From positions 1 through 64,000 of the forward strand of contig JAHDEN010000006.1 in NCBI GenBank assembly GCA_020628815.1: a DNA stretch of 64,000 nucleotides. The letters run 5' to 3'. Each line of letters starts with the position of its first letter. Within the stretch, counting starts at the first letter, position 1. Under the pieces are notes generated by a model. It saw only the letters and a list, made by a program, of their open reading frames with translations, ran no database searches and had not been told where the DNA came from. The stretch is from Chloroflexota bacterium. Its GTDB lineage: Bacteria > Chloroflexota > Anaerolineae > Promineifilales > Promineifilaceae. Shown here in pieces: positions 19,859-29,016 of the stretch. The translations under genes and the position numbers were made by a program.

Positions 19859-21418
19859 ATGACCGAAGAAACCTCACCATCCAAATCAAAAACGGGAGCG
19901 CGTAAGCGGAGGCAGAGACGAGGGGGCAGCGATGCATCGACCCCGCCAAAAGTGAACCCGGCCGTCCCTGGCACGTTAGGGGGGCGCTACCAACCCATCC
20001 CACAGAATGAGCTGCCCAAGTTGGACGGTGCGATACGCCACGTTTTGATTGAAACGGGGCTGAGTGAAGCGCCACCGATTGTGATTGAAACGATCACGGC
20101 TCACGGGGGCACCTTAAGCGATGACGGCCGCATCTGTTTTTCGGCCGACCTAATCGACCGGTTTTTGGCCGAGTACAAACGAGATTGGACCCTGCACGGA
20201 CAAGCGGCCGAGCATGATTTGCTGCTTTCAGGCCAGCGGGTCTATTTGGGTACAGGGGGTGCTGCGCCGCAGGTGGTTGATCTTGAAACCGGCCGATACC
20301 GTGATTCAACGCTGCAAGATTTGTACGATGCGGCTCGCCTGTGCGACACGCTCGACAACGTCCACTTTTTTAGCCGGTCGCTGGTCGCACGTGACATGCC
20401 AACCTCTTTATTGATGGACGTGAACACCGCTTATGCTGCGTTGAGTGGGACTCAAAAACATGTGTTTACCAGCATCACAGATCCTGAAAATGTCGCTCCT
20501 GTAGCGGAGCTGTGCTATTTGATTGCTGGCTCTCGCGAGGCGTTTGAGCAACGGCCGTTTATCTCGCTTAATATCAATCATGTGGTGCCCCCATTGCGCT
20601 ACCATGCGGAATCGATTGGGGTGATGGCGGAGGCGGTTAAGCGGGGGATTCCGGTCCATTGCAACGTGTTTAGCCAAGTGGGGGCTTCAACCCCGGTGAC
20701 GCTGGCGGGGGCGATTGTGCAAAACACGGCGGAGAGTTTGGCCGGTATGATCTTTGCGTGGCTGATTAACCCAGATGCCAAGGCGATCATGGGGCTGCGG
20801 CCGATGTTGACCGATTTGCGCACCGGCGGCATGAGCGGCGGCAGCGGCGAGCAGGCGTTGGTGATGGCCGCATCAGCACAAATGGCTGGGTTTTATAACC
20901 TGCCAAATTCCTGCATTGCGGGGGCGACTGACAGCAAACTGGCTGATGCACAGAGCGGTTATGAAAAAGGATCAACAGTTACGATGGCGGCGTTAGTGGG
21001 GTCAAACTTGGTCACGCAGGCGGCCGGGATGCACGCAGGGCTAATGGCGGTTGCGTTTGAAAGTTATGTTATCGATAACGATATGTTGGGTGGGGTGATG
21101 CGGTCGCTCAGCCCGTTTGAGGTGACAGACACAACAATGGCGACCAACATGATCGATGAGATTGTGCGGGGAGAAGGGCATTTCTTGGGCCATGCTGAAA
21201 CATATAAACGGATGGCGAGCGATTTTTTGTACCCTGATCTGGCTGATCGCAGATCTCCGGCCGAGTGGGAGGAGGCTGGCTCGAAAGATATTCGGGAAGT
21301 GGCGAAAGAGAAGGCCCGTCAGATTTTAGCTACCTATTTCCCGAGCCATATCCCGGCCGAGGTAGATGCAAAGATTCGGGATAAGTTTGATATTCGATTA
21401 AAAAGAAGGGATAGGTAA
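19859..21418 (+). CDS. Trimethylamine methyltransferase (MttB) family protein, non-pyrrolysine type
   Basis: MttB-like length and motifs (GMSGGSGEQALVMAASAQMAGFYNLPNSCIAG, DAQSGYEKG); uninterrupted ORF. ATG 19859 preferred over TTG 19847. Confidence 0.85.
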   Translation: MTEETSPSKSKTGARKRRQRRGGSDASTPPKVNPAVPGTLGGRYQPIPQNELPKLDGAIRHVLIETGLSEAPPIVIETITAHGGTLSDDGRICFSADLIDRFLAEYKRDWTLHGQAAEHDLLLSGQRVYLGTGGAAPQVVDLETGRYRDSTLQDLYDAARLCDTLDNVHFFSRSLVARDMPTSLLMDVNTAYAALSGTQKHVFTSITDPENVAPVAELCYLIAGSREAFEQRPFISLNINHVVPPLRYHAESIGVMAEAVKRGIPVHCNVFSQVGASTPVTLAGAIVQNTAESLAGMIFAWLINPDAKAIMGLRPMLTDLRTGGMSGGSGEQALVMAASAQMAGFYNLPNSCIAGATDSKLADAQSGYEKGSTVTMAALVGSNLVTQAAGMHAGLMAVAFESYVIDNDMLGGVMRSLSPFEVTDTTMATNMIDEIVRGEGHFLGHAETYKRMASDFLYPDLADRRSPAEWEEAGSKDIREVAKEKARQILATYFPSHIPAEVDAKIRDKFDIRLKRRDR

Positions 21419-21420
21419 CG

Positions 21421-22350
21421 ATGAAAATAATGGTATTCGGAGCCGGATCGATGGGATCGATCTATGCGGCGTTGATGGCCTCGTCTGAAAACGGGGGCAA
21501 CGAAGTGTGGGCCGTGGACCAATGGCAAGACCATGTCGATGCGATCAACACACACGGTCTACGTGTGGAGGGGGCCAGCGGAGACCGTACGGTCAAAACG
21601 ATACAAGCCACCACAAATGCGGCCGATGCCGGGCCGTGTGACCTCTATATCATTGCGACAAAAGCGGATGGGGTGCGAGCTGCGGCCGAAGCTGTGTCAC
21701 AAACGATGCGGCCGGACTCGCTGGTGCTAACGATCCAGAATGGATTGGGGGCGGGTGAACGGATCGCAGAGTTTATGCCGACCGAGAACGTGCTGTTGGG
21801 AGTAGCGGCCGGTTTTGGGGCATCGATGCGCGGGCCGGGGCACGCCCATCACAACGACATGAACTTGATCCGGCTGGGTGAAATGAATGGCGGAATGACT
21901 GACAGGCTCCAGATGCTGACCCAGCTGTGGCAGGATGCTGGGTTTAACGCCAAAGCGTTTGCTGACATTAATCAACTGATCTGGGAAAAGTACCTGTGCA
22001 ACATCACCACGGCCGGGCCGTGTACGGTGTTTGATTGTACGTTGGGAGAACTACAGGCAAACCCGATGTGGTGGAAAATAGCCTTAGGCTGTGCAACCGA
22101 GGCGTTTGAATTAGGCAAGGCGCAGAAGATCAACTTTAGCTTTGATGATCATATCGAGTATGTGACCAATTTTGTGGATCGGATGCCGAACGCCCGGCCG
22201 TCGATGTTGCTTGATCACCATGCAAAACGACGCTCAGAGATCGGGGCGATTAACGGGATGGCGTCTGAATTAGGGGAACGGTTGGGGATTCCAACTCCAT
22301 ACAACGATGTGGTGAGCGCGATTGTGCGACGGGCCGAAGAAAAATTCTAG
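21421..22350 (+). CDS. 2-dehydropantoate 2-reductase / ketopantoate reductase family
   Basis: GAGSMGSIYAALMA Rossmann motif; ATKADGVRAAAEAV; LTIQNGLGAGERI. Confidence 0.85.
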   Translation: MKIMVFGAGSMGSIYAALMASSENGGNEVWAVDQWQDHVDAINTHGLRVEGASGDRTVKTIQATTNAADAGPCDLYIIATKADGVRAAAEAVSQTMRPDSLVLTIQNGLGAGERIAEFMPTENVLLGVAAGFGASMRGPGHAHHNDMNLIRLGEMNGGMTDRLQMLTQLWQDAGFNAKAFADINQLIWEKYLCNITTAGPCTVFDCTLGELQANPMWWKIALGCATEAFELGKAQKINFSFDDHIEYVTNFVDRMPNARPSMLLDHHAKRRSEIGAINGMASELGERLGIPTPYNDVVSAIVRRAEEKF

Positions 22351-22371
22351 ACGTTCTGCAGGTGTAAATAC

Positions 22372-23235
22372 ATGAAAATAGCTAGTTTTAAAATTAATAA
22401 TCAAACAGGGTTTGGCGTTGTCGTTGATGGCGCAGTGGTTCCGGCTAGTGCTGAGTTTGCCCAAACCTACCCAACGGTGCGGGATGTGTTGACGGCCGAT
22501 GCGCTAGATCAACTGGCGGCCGATTGTGCCCAATCCCATCAGAAAATTGGGCTGGACAAAGTGCAACTGCTGCCACCTATCACCAACCCTGGCCGGATAT
22601 TTTGCGTCGGGATCAACTATGCCAAACGGTACCCGGTGGCGAACGAAGAGGGTGAGTTCCCGTTTATGCCGCCGCCCGAAAACATTATTTTGTTTGCCAA
22701 GCTTGATGGGACACTTGTAGGCCACGGCCAGCCGCTGGAGATTCCAGCTGGCGAAGCGGCCGAGACGTTTGATTACGAAGGGGAGATTACGGTGGTGATT
22801 GGCAAAGGGGGGCGGCATATCGCGGCCGAGAATGCGTTTGAGCATATCGCTGGATACACCATTATGAACGATGGGAGTGTGCGGGGCTGGCAAAAGCACA
22901 GCGTGCATGCGGGCAAAAACTTTGCCAATTCGGGCGGATGTGGCCCGTGGATGGTCACGGCCGATGAAATTGATGATCCGTTTGCCATGACGTTGCAGAC
23001 CCGTTTAAACGGAGAGCTGGTACAAAACACGGTAGCCAGCGAGATGGTATTTGGCATTCCCGAATTGATCGCTTATATCTCGCACACGATAGATTTGCGG
23101 CCGGGGGATCTCATCGCCACCGGGTCGCCAGAGGGGTCGGGCGGTAGCCGCAAGCCGCAGCGCTTTTTGCGTGCCGGTGACGATTTAGCAATCTCGGTTT
23201 CTGGTATTGGGACACTGAAAAACCGTGTGGGTTAG
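22372..23235 (+). CDS. Fumarylacetoacetate hydrolase family protein
   Basis: FCVGINYAKRYP, FDYEGEITVVIGKGGRHI, GDLIATGSPEGSG. Confidence 0.9.
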   Translation: MKIASFKINNQTGFGVVVDGAVVPASAEFAQTYPTVRDVLTADALDQLAADCAQSHQKIGLDKVQLLPPITNPGRIFCVGINYAKRYPVANEEGEFPFMPPPENIILFAKLDGTLVGHGQPLEIPAGEAAETFDYEGEITVVIGKGGRHIAAENAFEHIAGYTIMNDGSVRGWQKHSVHAGKNFANSGGCGPWMVTADEIDDPFAMTLQTRLNGELVQNTVASEMVFGIPELIAYISHTIDLRPGDLIATGSPEGSGGSRKPQRFLRAGDDLAISVSGIGTLKNRVG

Positions 23236-23723
23236 ATGGGGGTCGAGTTGTCGACTATTTCAGCGATCTCGGCCGGATCTAAATCTTCATTCATCTGTTC
23301 AATGCGCCAGAATTCTTCTTCGGTAAACAAGTAGCCTTCATCGTTTAGATTTTGGTTGCGCTGTAGCACCCGTTTTAAGCGTATCTCGGCCGGGCATTCG
23401 ACCCAAACCAGCTTAAATTGATAGCCTATTCTTGCAGCCTCTTTTCGTACTCCGTCTCGCATCGGTTTGGTGCCAAAGCCTTCTAAAACCAAATCGATGC
23501 CCAAACTGTGTAGCTGTTTGGCCTGTGTCCAAATGAGGGTGTCCATGCGTTTGCAGCAGTCCGCAAAATCAAGCGTTTCGATGTTGTTTCCATAGGCTTT
23601 GACCAGCAGCTCGTCGTGTGAAAGATAAAAGGCTGGCAGGTTGGCCGCCATTTTTTTTGCGATGGTGCTTTTGCCTGCGCCGGTGTGGCCGGTGATTAAG
23701 GTTAGGGTGGGTGATCGATTCAT
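23232..23723 (-). CDS. P-loop (AAA/zeta-toxin-like) small kinase
   Basis: LITGHTGAGKSTIAKKMA. ATG 23723 (MNRSPTLT) preferred; the upstream extension overlaps the divergent gene start. Confidence 0.7.
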   Translation of the reverse strand: MNRSPTLTLITGHTGAGKSTIAKKMAANLPAFYLSHDELLVKAYGNNIETLDFADCCKRMDTLIWTQAKQLHSLGIDLVLEGFGTKPMRDGVRKEAARIGYQFKLVWVECPAEIRLKRVLQRNQNLNDEGYLFTEEEFWRIEQMNEDLDPAEIAEIVDNSTPI

Positions 23724-23873
23724 TTGTTTGTACGATTTTTTAGATTGACTGATAATTCTGCTGATAAAAATTTGTACTATCAATTTGCTATATCTGTAAC
23801 TTACCCACGGCTGCAAATTAGAGCAAATTGGTTGTTGCAAGGATGATAAACACCTTCTGAAAGGAGACTTCCC

Positions 23874-24887
23874 ATGACACGTTATCTTTCTCAAGAACAA
23901 CTTGAATTTTTTGACCGAAACGGCTATTTAATTGTCGAAAATGTGATCGATAGTGCGACGCTCAATGCGTTATGGTCCGAATATGATCAACAGCTCAACC
24001 ATGCGGCCGAGATCCTCGTCCAGCAAGGTAAGCTGAGCCAGAGCTATGCTGGGCTGGCTTTTGGAGAGAGGTATTGTGCGATTATGGCCGAAGCGCCTGA
24101 AGCGTTTCAGCATTTAGAAATCTGTTACCCGCTTGAAAATCACAACTTTCCGGCCGATGTGCCAATCCACACTGGTCCGGCCGTTTTTAACTTGCTCACC
24201 CATCCAAATTTGCTCGATGCGGTTGAGTCAATTATCGGACCTGAGATTTCTAGCAATCCGGTGCAACACGCCCGCATAAAACCACCGTTTCGGGATGTGC
24301 ATGATCAGGTGGCGGCCAATTCATACATCGGCCGGACCACATGGCACCAAGATCAGGGTGCACTTTTGGATGAGGCGAATGAGTCCCAAGTGCTGACAAC
24401 GTGGGTTGCGGTTACGGATGCACCTGAGGAGCGGGGGTGTATGGTGGTGATTCCCGGCAGCCATAAGAAAAATGAGCTAACCGTTCATTGCCCCGGCAAA
24501 GGGGTCACCTCTGAAAACTTTATCCCAGAAAAATTGTTAGGGGATGATAAAGGGAACCGAGAAATGGTGACGATGCCGTGCAAAGCGGGAGATGTTGTGA
24601 TTTTGCACCAGTTTGTGGAACATGCGGCACTACCAAATCAAACCGATATGATCCGCTGGAGTTTTGATCTACGCTGGAACCCGACAGGGCATCCGTCCGG
24701 CCGACCAGCGTTCCCAAGCTTTGTTGCCCGTAGCCGCAAAAGCCCCGAAAGTGAACTGCGAGACTACAAAGTGTGGGGAGATCTTTGGCATTCCGCAAAG
24801 GATCGTATTGTGAGCGGGGATTACAGCGGCCAAGTGTTTAACGAAGATCGCTGGAAGAAATATACGGACGCGCCGGTTTGCGCTTAA
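23874..24887 (+). CDS. Phytanoyl-CoA dioxygenase (PhyH) family protein
   Basis: TTWHQDQGALLDE (HxD), PGSHK, HQFVEHAALPN. Confidence 0.9.
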   Translation: MTRYLSQEQLEFFDRNGYLIVENVIDSATLNALWSEYDQQLNHAAEILVQQGKLSQSYAGLAFGERYCAIMAEAPEAFQHLEICYPLENHNFPADVPIHTGPAVFNLLTHPNLLDAVESIIGPEISSNPVQHARIKPPFRDVHDQVAANSYIGRTTWHQDQGALLDEANESQVLTTWVAVTDAPEERGCMVVIPGSHKKNELTVHCPGKGVTSENFIPEKLLGDDKGNREMVTMPCKAGDVVILHQFVEHAALPNQTDMIRWSFDLRWNPTGHPSGRPAFPSFVARSRKSPESELRDYKVWGDLWHSAKDRIVSGDYSGQVFNEDRWKKYTDAPVCA

Positions 24888-24903
24888 ATTTAAGGAGAAA
24901 AAT

Positions 24904-25626
24904 GTGCTCTTGAAAGCTGCGTTAAACGGCAATCGAACTGTGCAAGATTGCCGTTTGGTTCCGATTACTCCAGAACAGCTTGCAACCGATGCGCAAGCGG
25001 CCGTTGCTTTGGGTGTTGGCGCAATCCATGTTCATCCGCGTGATAAGGATGGATTGGAAAGTCTGCGCTGGGAGGACATTGAACCGGCTCTGCTCGCCAT
25101 TCGTGAGGCTTGCCCGGGCACGCCGATCGGGATTAGTTCCCGTAAGGGGATAACTGAGACGGCGGCCGAGCGATTTGAACTTGTGTCTGATTGGAAAGAA
25201 ACCTTAGATTTTGTCTCGGTTAATTTTCATGAGGCGGGATCGGTTGAGGTGGCGCGTAAGCTGCTGGACTTAAACATTGGTGTAGAAGCCGGATTGTTTA
25301 CCCCGCAGGCGGCCGAAAATCTGGTGCAAAGTGGGCTGGCTGAAGCCTGTCTGCGCATCATGTTTGAACCGGTTGACCCGTTGCTTGAGGATGCTTTGAA
25401 GACGGTAAACCAGATTGAGGAAATCCTTGATCGTGCCAAAATCGCCAATTCATCCCGCCTTTTGCATGGATTTGACGCAACCGCGTGGGACCTTGTCGCA
25501 GAAGCCAAAAATCGAGGCTATGATACGCGGATTGGACTAGAAGATACGTTGTTTTTGCCAAATGGAAATGCGGCCGAAGGCAACGTTGATCTTGTGTTAG
25601 CAGCCAAGGAACTTCTAACGATTTAA
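24904..25626 (+). CDS. 3-keto-5-aminohexanoate cleavage protein (BKACE) family
   Basis: KAALNGNRT, GAIHVHPRDKDG, RLLHGFDATAWDLV. GTG start after AAGGAG. Confidence 0.85.
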   Translation: MLLKAALNGNRTVQDCRLVPITPEQLATDAQAAVALGVGAIHVHPRDKDGLESLRWEDIEPALLAIREACPGTPIGISSRKGITETAAERFELVSDWKETLDFVSVNFHEAGSVEVARKLLDLNIGVEAGLFTPQAAENLVQSGLAEACLRIMFEPVDPLLEDALKTVNQIEEILDRAKIANSSRLLHGFDATAWDLVAEAKNRGYDTRIGLEDTLFLPNGNAAEGNVDLVLAAKELLTI

Positions 25627-25671
25627 TCTATCACTCTGTAACAAATGTGTTTTTAAAGAGCCTAAAAGAGC

Positions 25672-25740
25672 GTCGTTCCTGCGACGGCAGGAATCTAGTG
25701 CCAGACCGAGCGCTGGATACCCGCCTTCGCGGGTATAACG
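25672..25740. repeat. 69-bp dispersed palindromic (REP-like) repeat, copy 2
   Basis: GTCGTTCCTGCGACGGCAGGAATCTAGTGCCAGACCGAGCGCTGGATACCCGCCTTCGCGGGTATAACG; aligns to 562-630. Confidence 0.8.
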
Positions 25741-25812
25741 GTCCCAACTAGAATTGGGGAATATAAATGCTACAGAGTAGTGTGCTAAACAAAATTTTCT
25801 AAAGGGTAAAAA

Positions 25813-26709
25813 ATGCGCTATCAATTTTATACATGTGATGTTTTTACAGATGTTCGATTTGGAGGCAATCCTCTGGCTGTTTTCCCCGATGCCCGAGGTT
25901 TGTCGGCCGAGCAAATGCAGAAAATCGCTCGAGAGATCAACTATTCTGAAACGACGTTTGTTTTCCCGGCCGAACAAGGCAACACCCGTAAAGTCCGCAT
26001 TTTTACCCCGATGATCGAGGTCCCTTTTGCAGGGCATCCAAATGTGGGGACGGCGTTTACGTTGGCATCAACGGGCGAGCTGGGTGAGATTGAAGAGACG
26101 ACGGAAATTGTGTTTGAGGAAGAGGCTGGGCTTGTACCGATCACGATTCGAAAAGAAGCTGGAAAGCCGATTTGGTGTGAGCTTAAAGCGCCTGAGTCGG
26201 TCAGCATCGGCCGGATGATTTCGGCCGAAAAAGCTGCCCAAGCGCTTTCATTGAAACCGGAAGAAATTGCGACGGCCAATCACCGGCCGCAAGTCGCCTC
26301 TGTCGGTCTGCCATTTTTGATTGTGGAATTACGAGATATCGATGCGCTGGAGCGGGCTCAAGCCAATGTGGCCCGTTTGCGCGAGCTAAAAGGAGTCGGT
26401 ATCACACCGGACATCCACTTGTACGTTCAAACCGGCGATGAGTTTGACCTGCGCACTCGGATGTTCGCCCCGTTGGACAACGTCCCTGAAGACCCGGCAA
26501 CCGGTTCTGCAAACTGCGCTTTGGTCGGGATGTTAACCGCCATCAACCCGGAAAAGAGCGGTGATTTTAGTTGGCACATTGCCCAAGGGTTCGAGATGGG
26601 TCGGCCGAGTATTTTAGATGCTCGAACCACAAAACAGGATGGGACAGTCACTGGTGTTTGGGTTGCGGGGAGCAGTGTGATGGTGGCTGAAGGGACGATT
26701 GAAATTTGA
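25813..26709 (+). CDS. PhzF family isomerase
   Basis: FGGNPLAVFPDA, NYSETTFVFP, TPMIEVPFAGHPNVGTAF, EDPATGSANCAL. Confidence 0.93.
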   Translation: MRYQFYTCDVFTDVRFGGNPLAVFPDARGLSAEQMQKIAREINYSETTFVFPAEQGNTRKVRIFTPMIEVPFAGHPNVGTAFTLASTGELGEIEETTEIVFEEEAGLVPITIRKEAGKPIWCELKAPESVSIGRMISAEKAAQALSLKPEEIATANHRPQVASVGLPFLIVELRDIDALERAQANVARLRELKGVGITPDIHLYVQTGDEFDLRTRMFAPLDNVPEDPATGSANCALVGMLTAINPEKSGDFSWHIAQGFEMGRPSILDARTTKQDGTVTGVWVAGSSVMVAEGTIEI

Positions 26710-26812
26710 ATGGATAAGGATAGAAGATAGGGATAGGGAGCCTGTTTTAACTTTGGCAAGAGGGCAATTATTACGCATGTAACGTTCGATCCCTATTCCC
26801 TGTCCCTATCGA
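26710..26812. repeat. Imperfect inverted repeat with simple-sequence arms between convergent genes
   Basis: AAGATAGGGATAGGGAG ... ATCCCTATTCCCTGTCCCTATCG. Confidence 0.6.
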
Positions 26813-26813
26813 C

Positions 26814-28754
26814 TTATTCATTAAGCAACGCAATCGGGAAATAAATCTTGACCAAGAGATTTTGTGGATTCTCCGGTTCTTCTGTGGGTGATGATGTGGG
26901 AATTACGGTGGGCGTTTGGGTAAATACCGGCGTCGCATCTGGTTGTACCGTGCCTTCAATTGTCGCTGTAGCCGTCGCGGTAGCTGTACTAGTTGGGTTA
27001 GGCGTGGCTGTGCTAACGGCCGTTGGCGTCTCTTCTGGGATTTGGGTGGGAGCAACCGTTGGTGTGTTTATTGGGAGCGGTGTCGATTCGATAACCTCTT
27101 GAGTCGGCGTTGGTGTTTGTGTCAAAGTTGATGTTTCTGTTGGTTCGGGTGTCGGGGTTAATGTTGACGTGGCGGTTGGGGTATTAACCGGCGTGTTGGT
27201 GGGGGTGTTAGTCGGTGTATTTGTCGGGATGCTGGTCGCCGTGCTGGTTGGCTCAGGTGTTGGTGTATCTTCCTGAGGTGGCGCGGCCGTAGGACAGTCA
27301 CCGCCAGGCTTACTAGAGTTTTTGTTGTCAGCATCAACGTAAATGTCATCAAAATACAGCGTGCCACCAGCTTGCCCCGTCCGGCCAAAGAATGACCTTA
27401 ATGCGCTTGAACCGCCGTTACGGAAGTCAAACGTTGTTTTGCCATCGGCCGAAATCGTTGTCCGTGCGTCATATTGCCCACCCCGGGCAAACACGCGGTA
27501 CTCGTTTGTTTGATTGTCCATCTCGATCCAAACGCAATACCATGTTTCATCCTGAAATACTTGGCTACTGCCTAAGTACGCGTTTTCGCTTCTAACTCGA
27601 AACTTGCCCGCATCGCTCGGCTGACCACCCACTTGAGTCTCAAAGTTTTCCCAAACAGTTGGCACTTTTAGGTCGGATCCGCCGCCGAAACCATCTACCG
27701 AGCCGGTGCGCCTCATCCTAAAAAACAAGGTTCCGTCGTACGGATTGCGAATTTCTTGCGGAAACAGCTTGCTACTTTGCTGATCTTTCCCGGTCAAAGA
27801 AACGACTCGGCCGGAACCATCATTGGGATCAGAAACAACTTGAACACCGCTTGTAGCACTCCATCCATTTTTGGCGTTTAAGCTACCAAGTGACACCCCA
27901 TTAAAATTATCGATTAATTTCCAGCCTCCCTCTGACGGGGGCTGAAGGTTGTCGTTTTGTTCGCAGTGGCCGGCTGCAACAGTTGTGTTAAAGCCACTTG
28001 AATCAACATAGATATCATCGATGTATAACTCACCACCGTTTGAACCGGTGCGGCTGAAGAACGTTTTAAGGGATTGCGATCCTCCATTTCGAAAGTCGAA
28101 TGAGTCGTTGTCTCCTACAAGGACGGGAACTCGGGTGTCGTACCCTCCGCCCCTTGCGTAAACTTTGTAGCTGTTTGAACCATTATCAACTTCTAGCCAA
28201 ATGCAGTGCCAGACCTCTTGGTACAACGTGGTTAGCCCGCCTGAAATCGAGCCGCCGTCTCTGATAAGCAGTTGCCCCCCGGTGGCCGGTTGTGCCCCGA
28301 CCTGAACTTCAAAGTCAGACCAGTTTGATGGGTTTGAAACATCTGATCCACCTGCAAATGCGTCGAGGCTCTCAATTTGCCGCATCCGAAAGAAAATTGT
28401 CCCTTGGCCTTCATCAGGGATGGCGTTCGCAAATGGTTTAAAGGAATATTCATCGCTGCCGGATAGCGCCATGACTTGGCCCGAGCCAGACACTGGATCT
28501 GCTTCGACCTTCACTTTGCTCGTAGAGGTCCAGCCATTTCTGCCATTTAGGGCTCCGTGGGATAACCCTGAAAAGTTGTCGACTAATTCCCATCCAGCCA
28601 AGTTGGCAGATGCACTTTGACCGGCCGAAGATGAGTCTGCGCTTGGTTCAGCATTTAATGACCCCGCAGAAATTAAGAAGATGGCGAAAAGAGCGGCCGA
28701 TAACTTCCACAGGATCGCCCCTTTGCTCCTTTTCAGAATTGAATTCAAACCCAT
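26814..28754 (-). CDS. Secreted protein with two tandem ConA/LamG-like domains and a Pro/Thr-rich stalk
   Basis: Signal peptide (MGLNSILKRSKGAILWKLSAALFAIFLISAGSLNA); duplicated WxLIDNF.G.S.G.L..NGW...LYxDDIYVD; TPTPEPT stalk; C-terminal KIYFPIALLNE. Confidence 0.75.
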   Translation of the reverse strand: MGLNSILKRSKGAILWKLSAALFAIFLISAGSLNAEPSADSSSAGQSASANLAGWELVDNFSGLSHGALNGRNGWTSTSKVKVEADPVSGSGQVMALSGSDEYSFKPFANAIPDEGQGTIFFRMRQIESLDAFAGGSDVSNPSNWSDFEVQVGAQPATGGQLLIRDGGSISGGLTTLYQEVWHCIWLEVDNGSNSYKVYARGGGYDTRVPVLVGDNDSFDFRNGGSQSLKTFFSRTGSNGGELYIDDIYVDSSGFNTTVAAGHCEQNDNLQPPSEGGWKLIDNFNGVSLGSLNAKNGWSATSGVQVVSDPNDGSGRVVSLTGKDQQSSKLFPQEIRNPYDGTLFFRMRRTGSVDGFGGGSDLKVPTVWENFETQVGGQPSDAGKFRVRSENAYLGSSQVFQDETWYCVWIEMDNQTNEYRVFARGGQYDARTTISADGKTTFDFRNGGSSALRSFFGRTGQAGGTLYFDDIYVDADNKNSSKPGGDCPTAAPPQEDTPTPEPTSTATSIPTNTPTNTPTNTPVNTPTATSTLTPTPEPTETSTLTQTPTPTQEVIESTPLPINTPTVAPTQIPEETPTAVSTATPNPTSTATATATATIEGTVQPDATPVFTQTPTVIPTSSPTEEPENPQNLLVKIYFPIALLNE

Positions 28755-28960
28755 AATTTCCTTTCCTTTTTCCCTTTTTTTGATTGGGCAGCTCGGTTTT
28801 TCCCTAATGAAAAGTTTGTCCTGTTTTGACAATTGTCACAGACTTTCTGAGCTACCTCTGTAGGATATATGAAAGTGAAAGGATCGTAAAAGCGATGATC
28901 AAATGTTGATTGATTCTACCCCCTTTTGAGAAGATAAATTTATGATCACAGCGGAAATAA

Positions 28961-28988
28961 AAAAGCAGACCATTTCTGATCTGCTTTT
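28961..28988 (-). terminator. Rho-independent terminator after S-formylglutathione hydrolase gene
   Basis: AAAAGCAGA-tcagaaatggTCTGCTTTTTTATTT on the minus strand. Confidence 0.8.
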
Positions 28989-29016
28989 AAGCTACTTTAG
29001 TATGACCTTGTACAAG

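Noticed and set aside
19859-21418. MttB as a pyrrolysine-containing trimethylamine methyltransferase
   Set aside because: The ORF is uninterrupted with no internal amber, so it is the non-Pyl family.
23724-23900. N-terminal extension of the small kinase
   Set aside because: It overlaps the divergent PhyH gene start; MNRSPTLTLITGHTGAGKST is a natural start.
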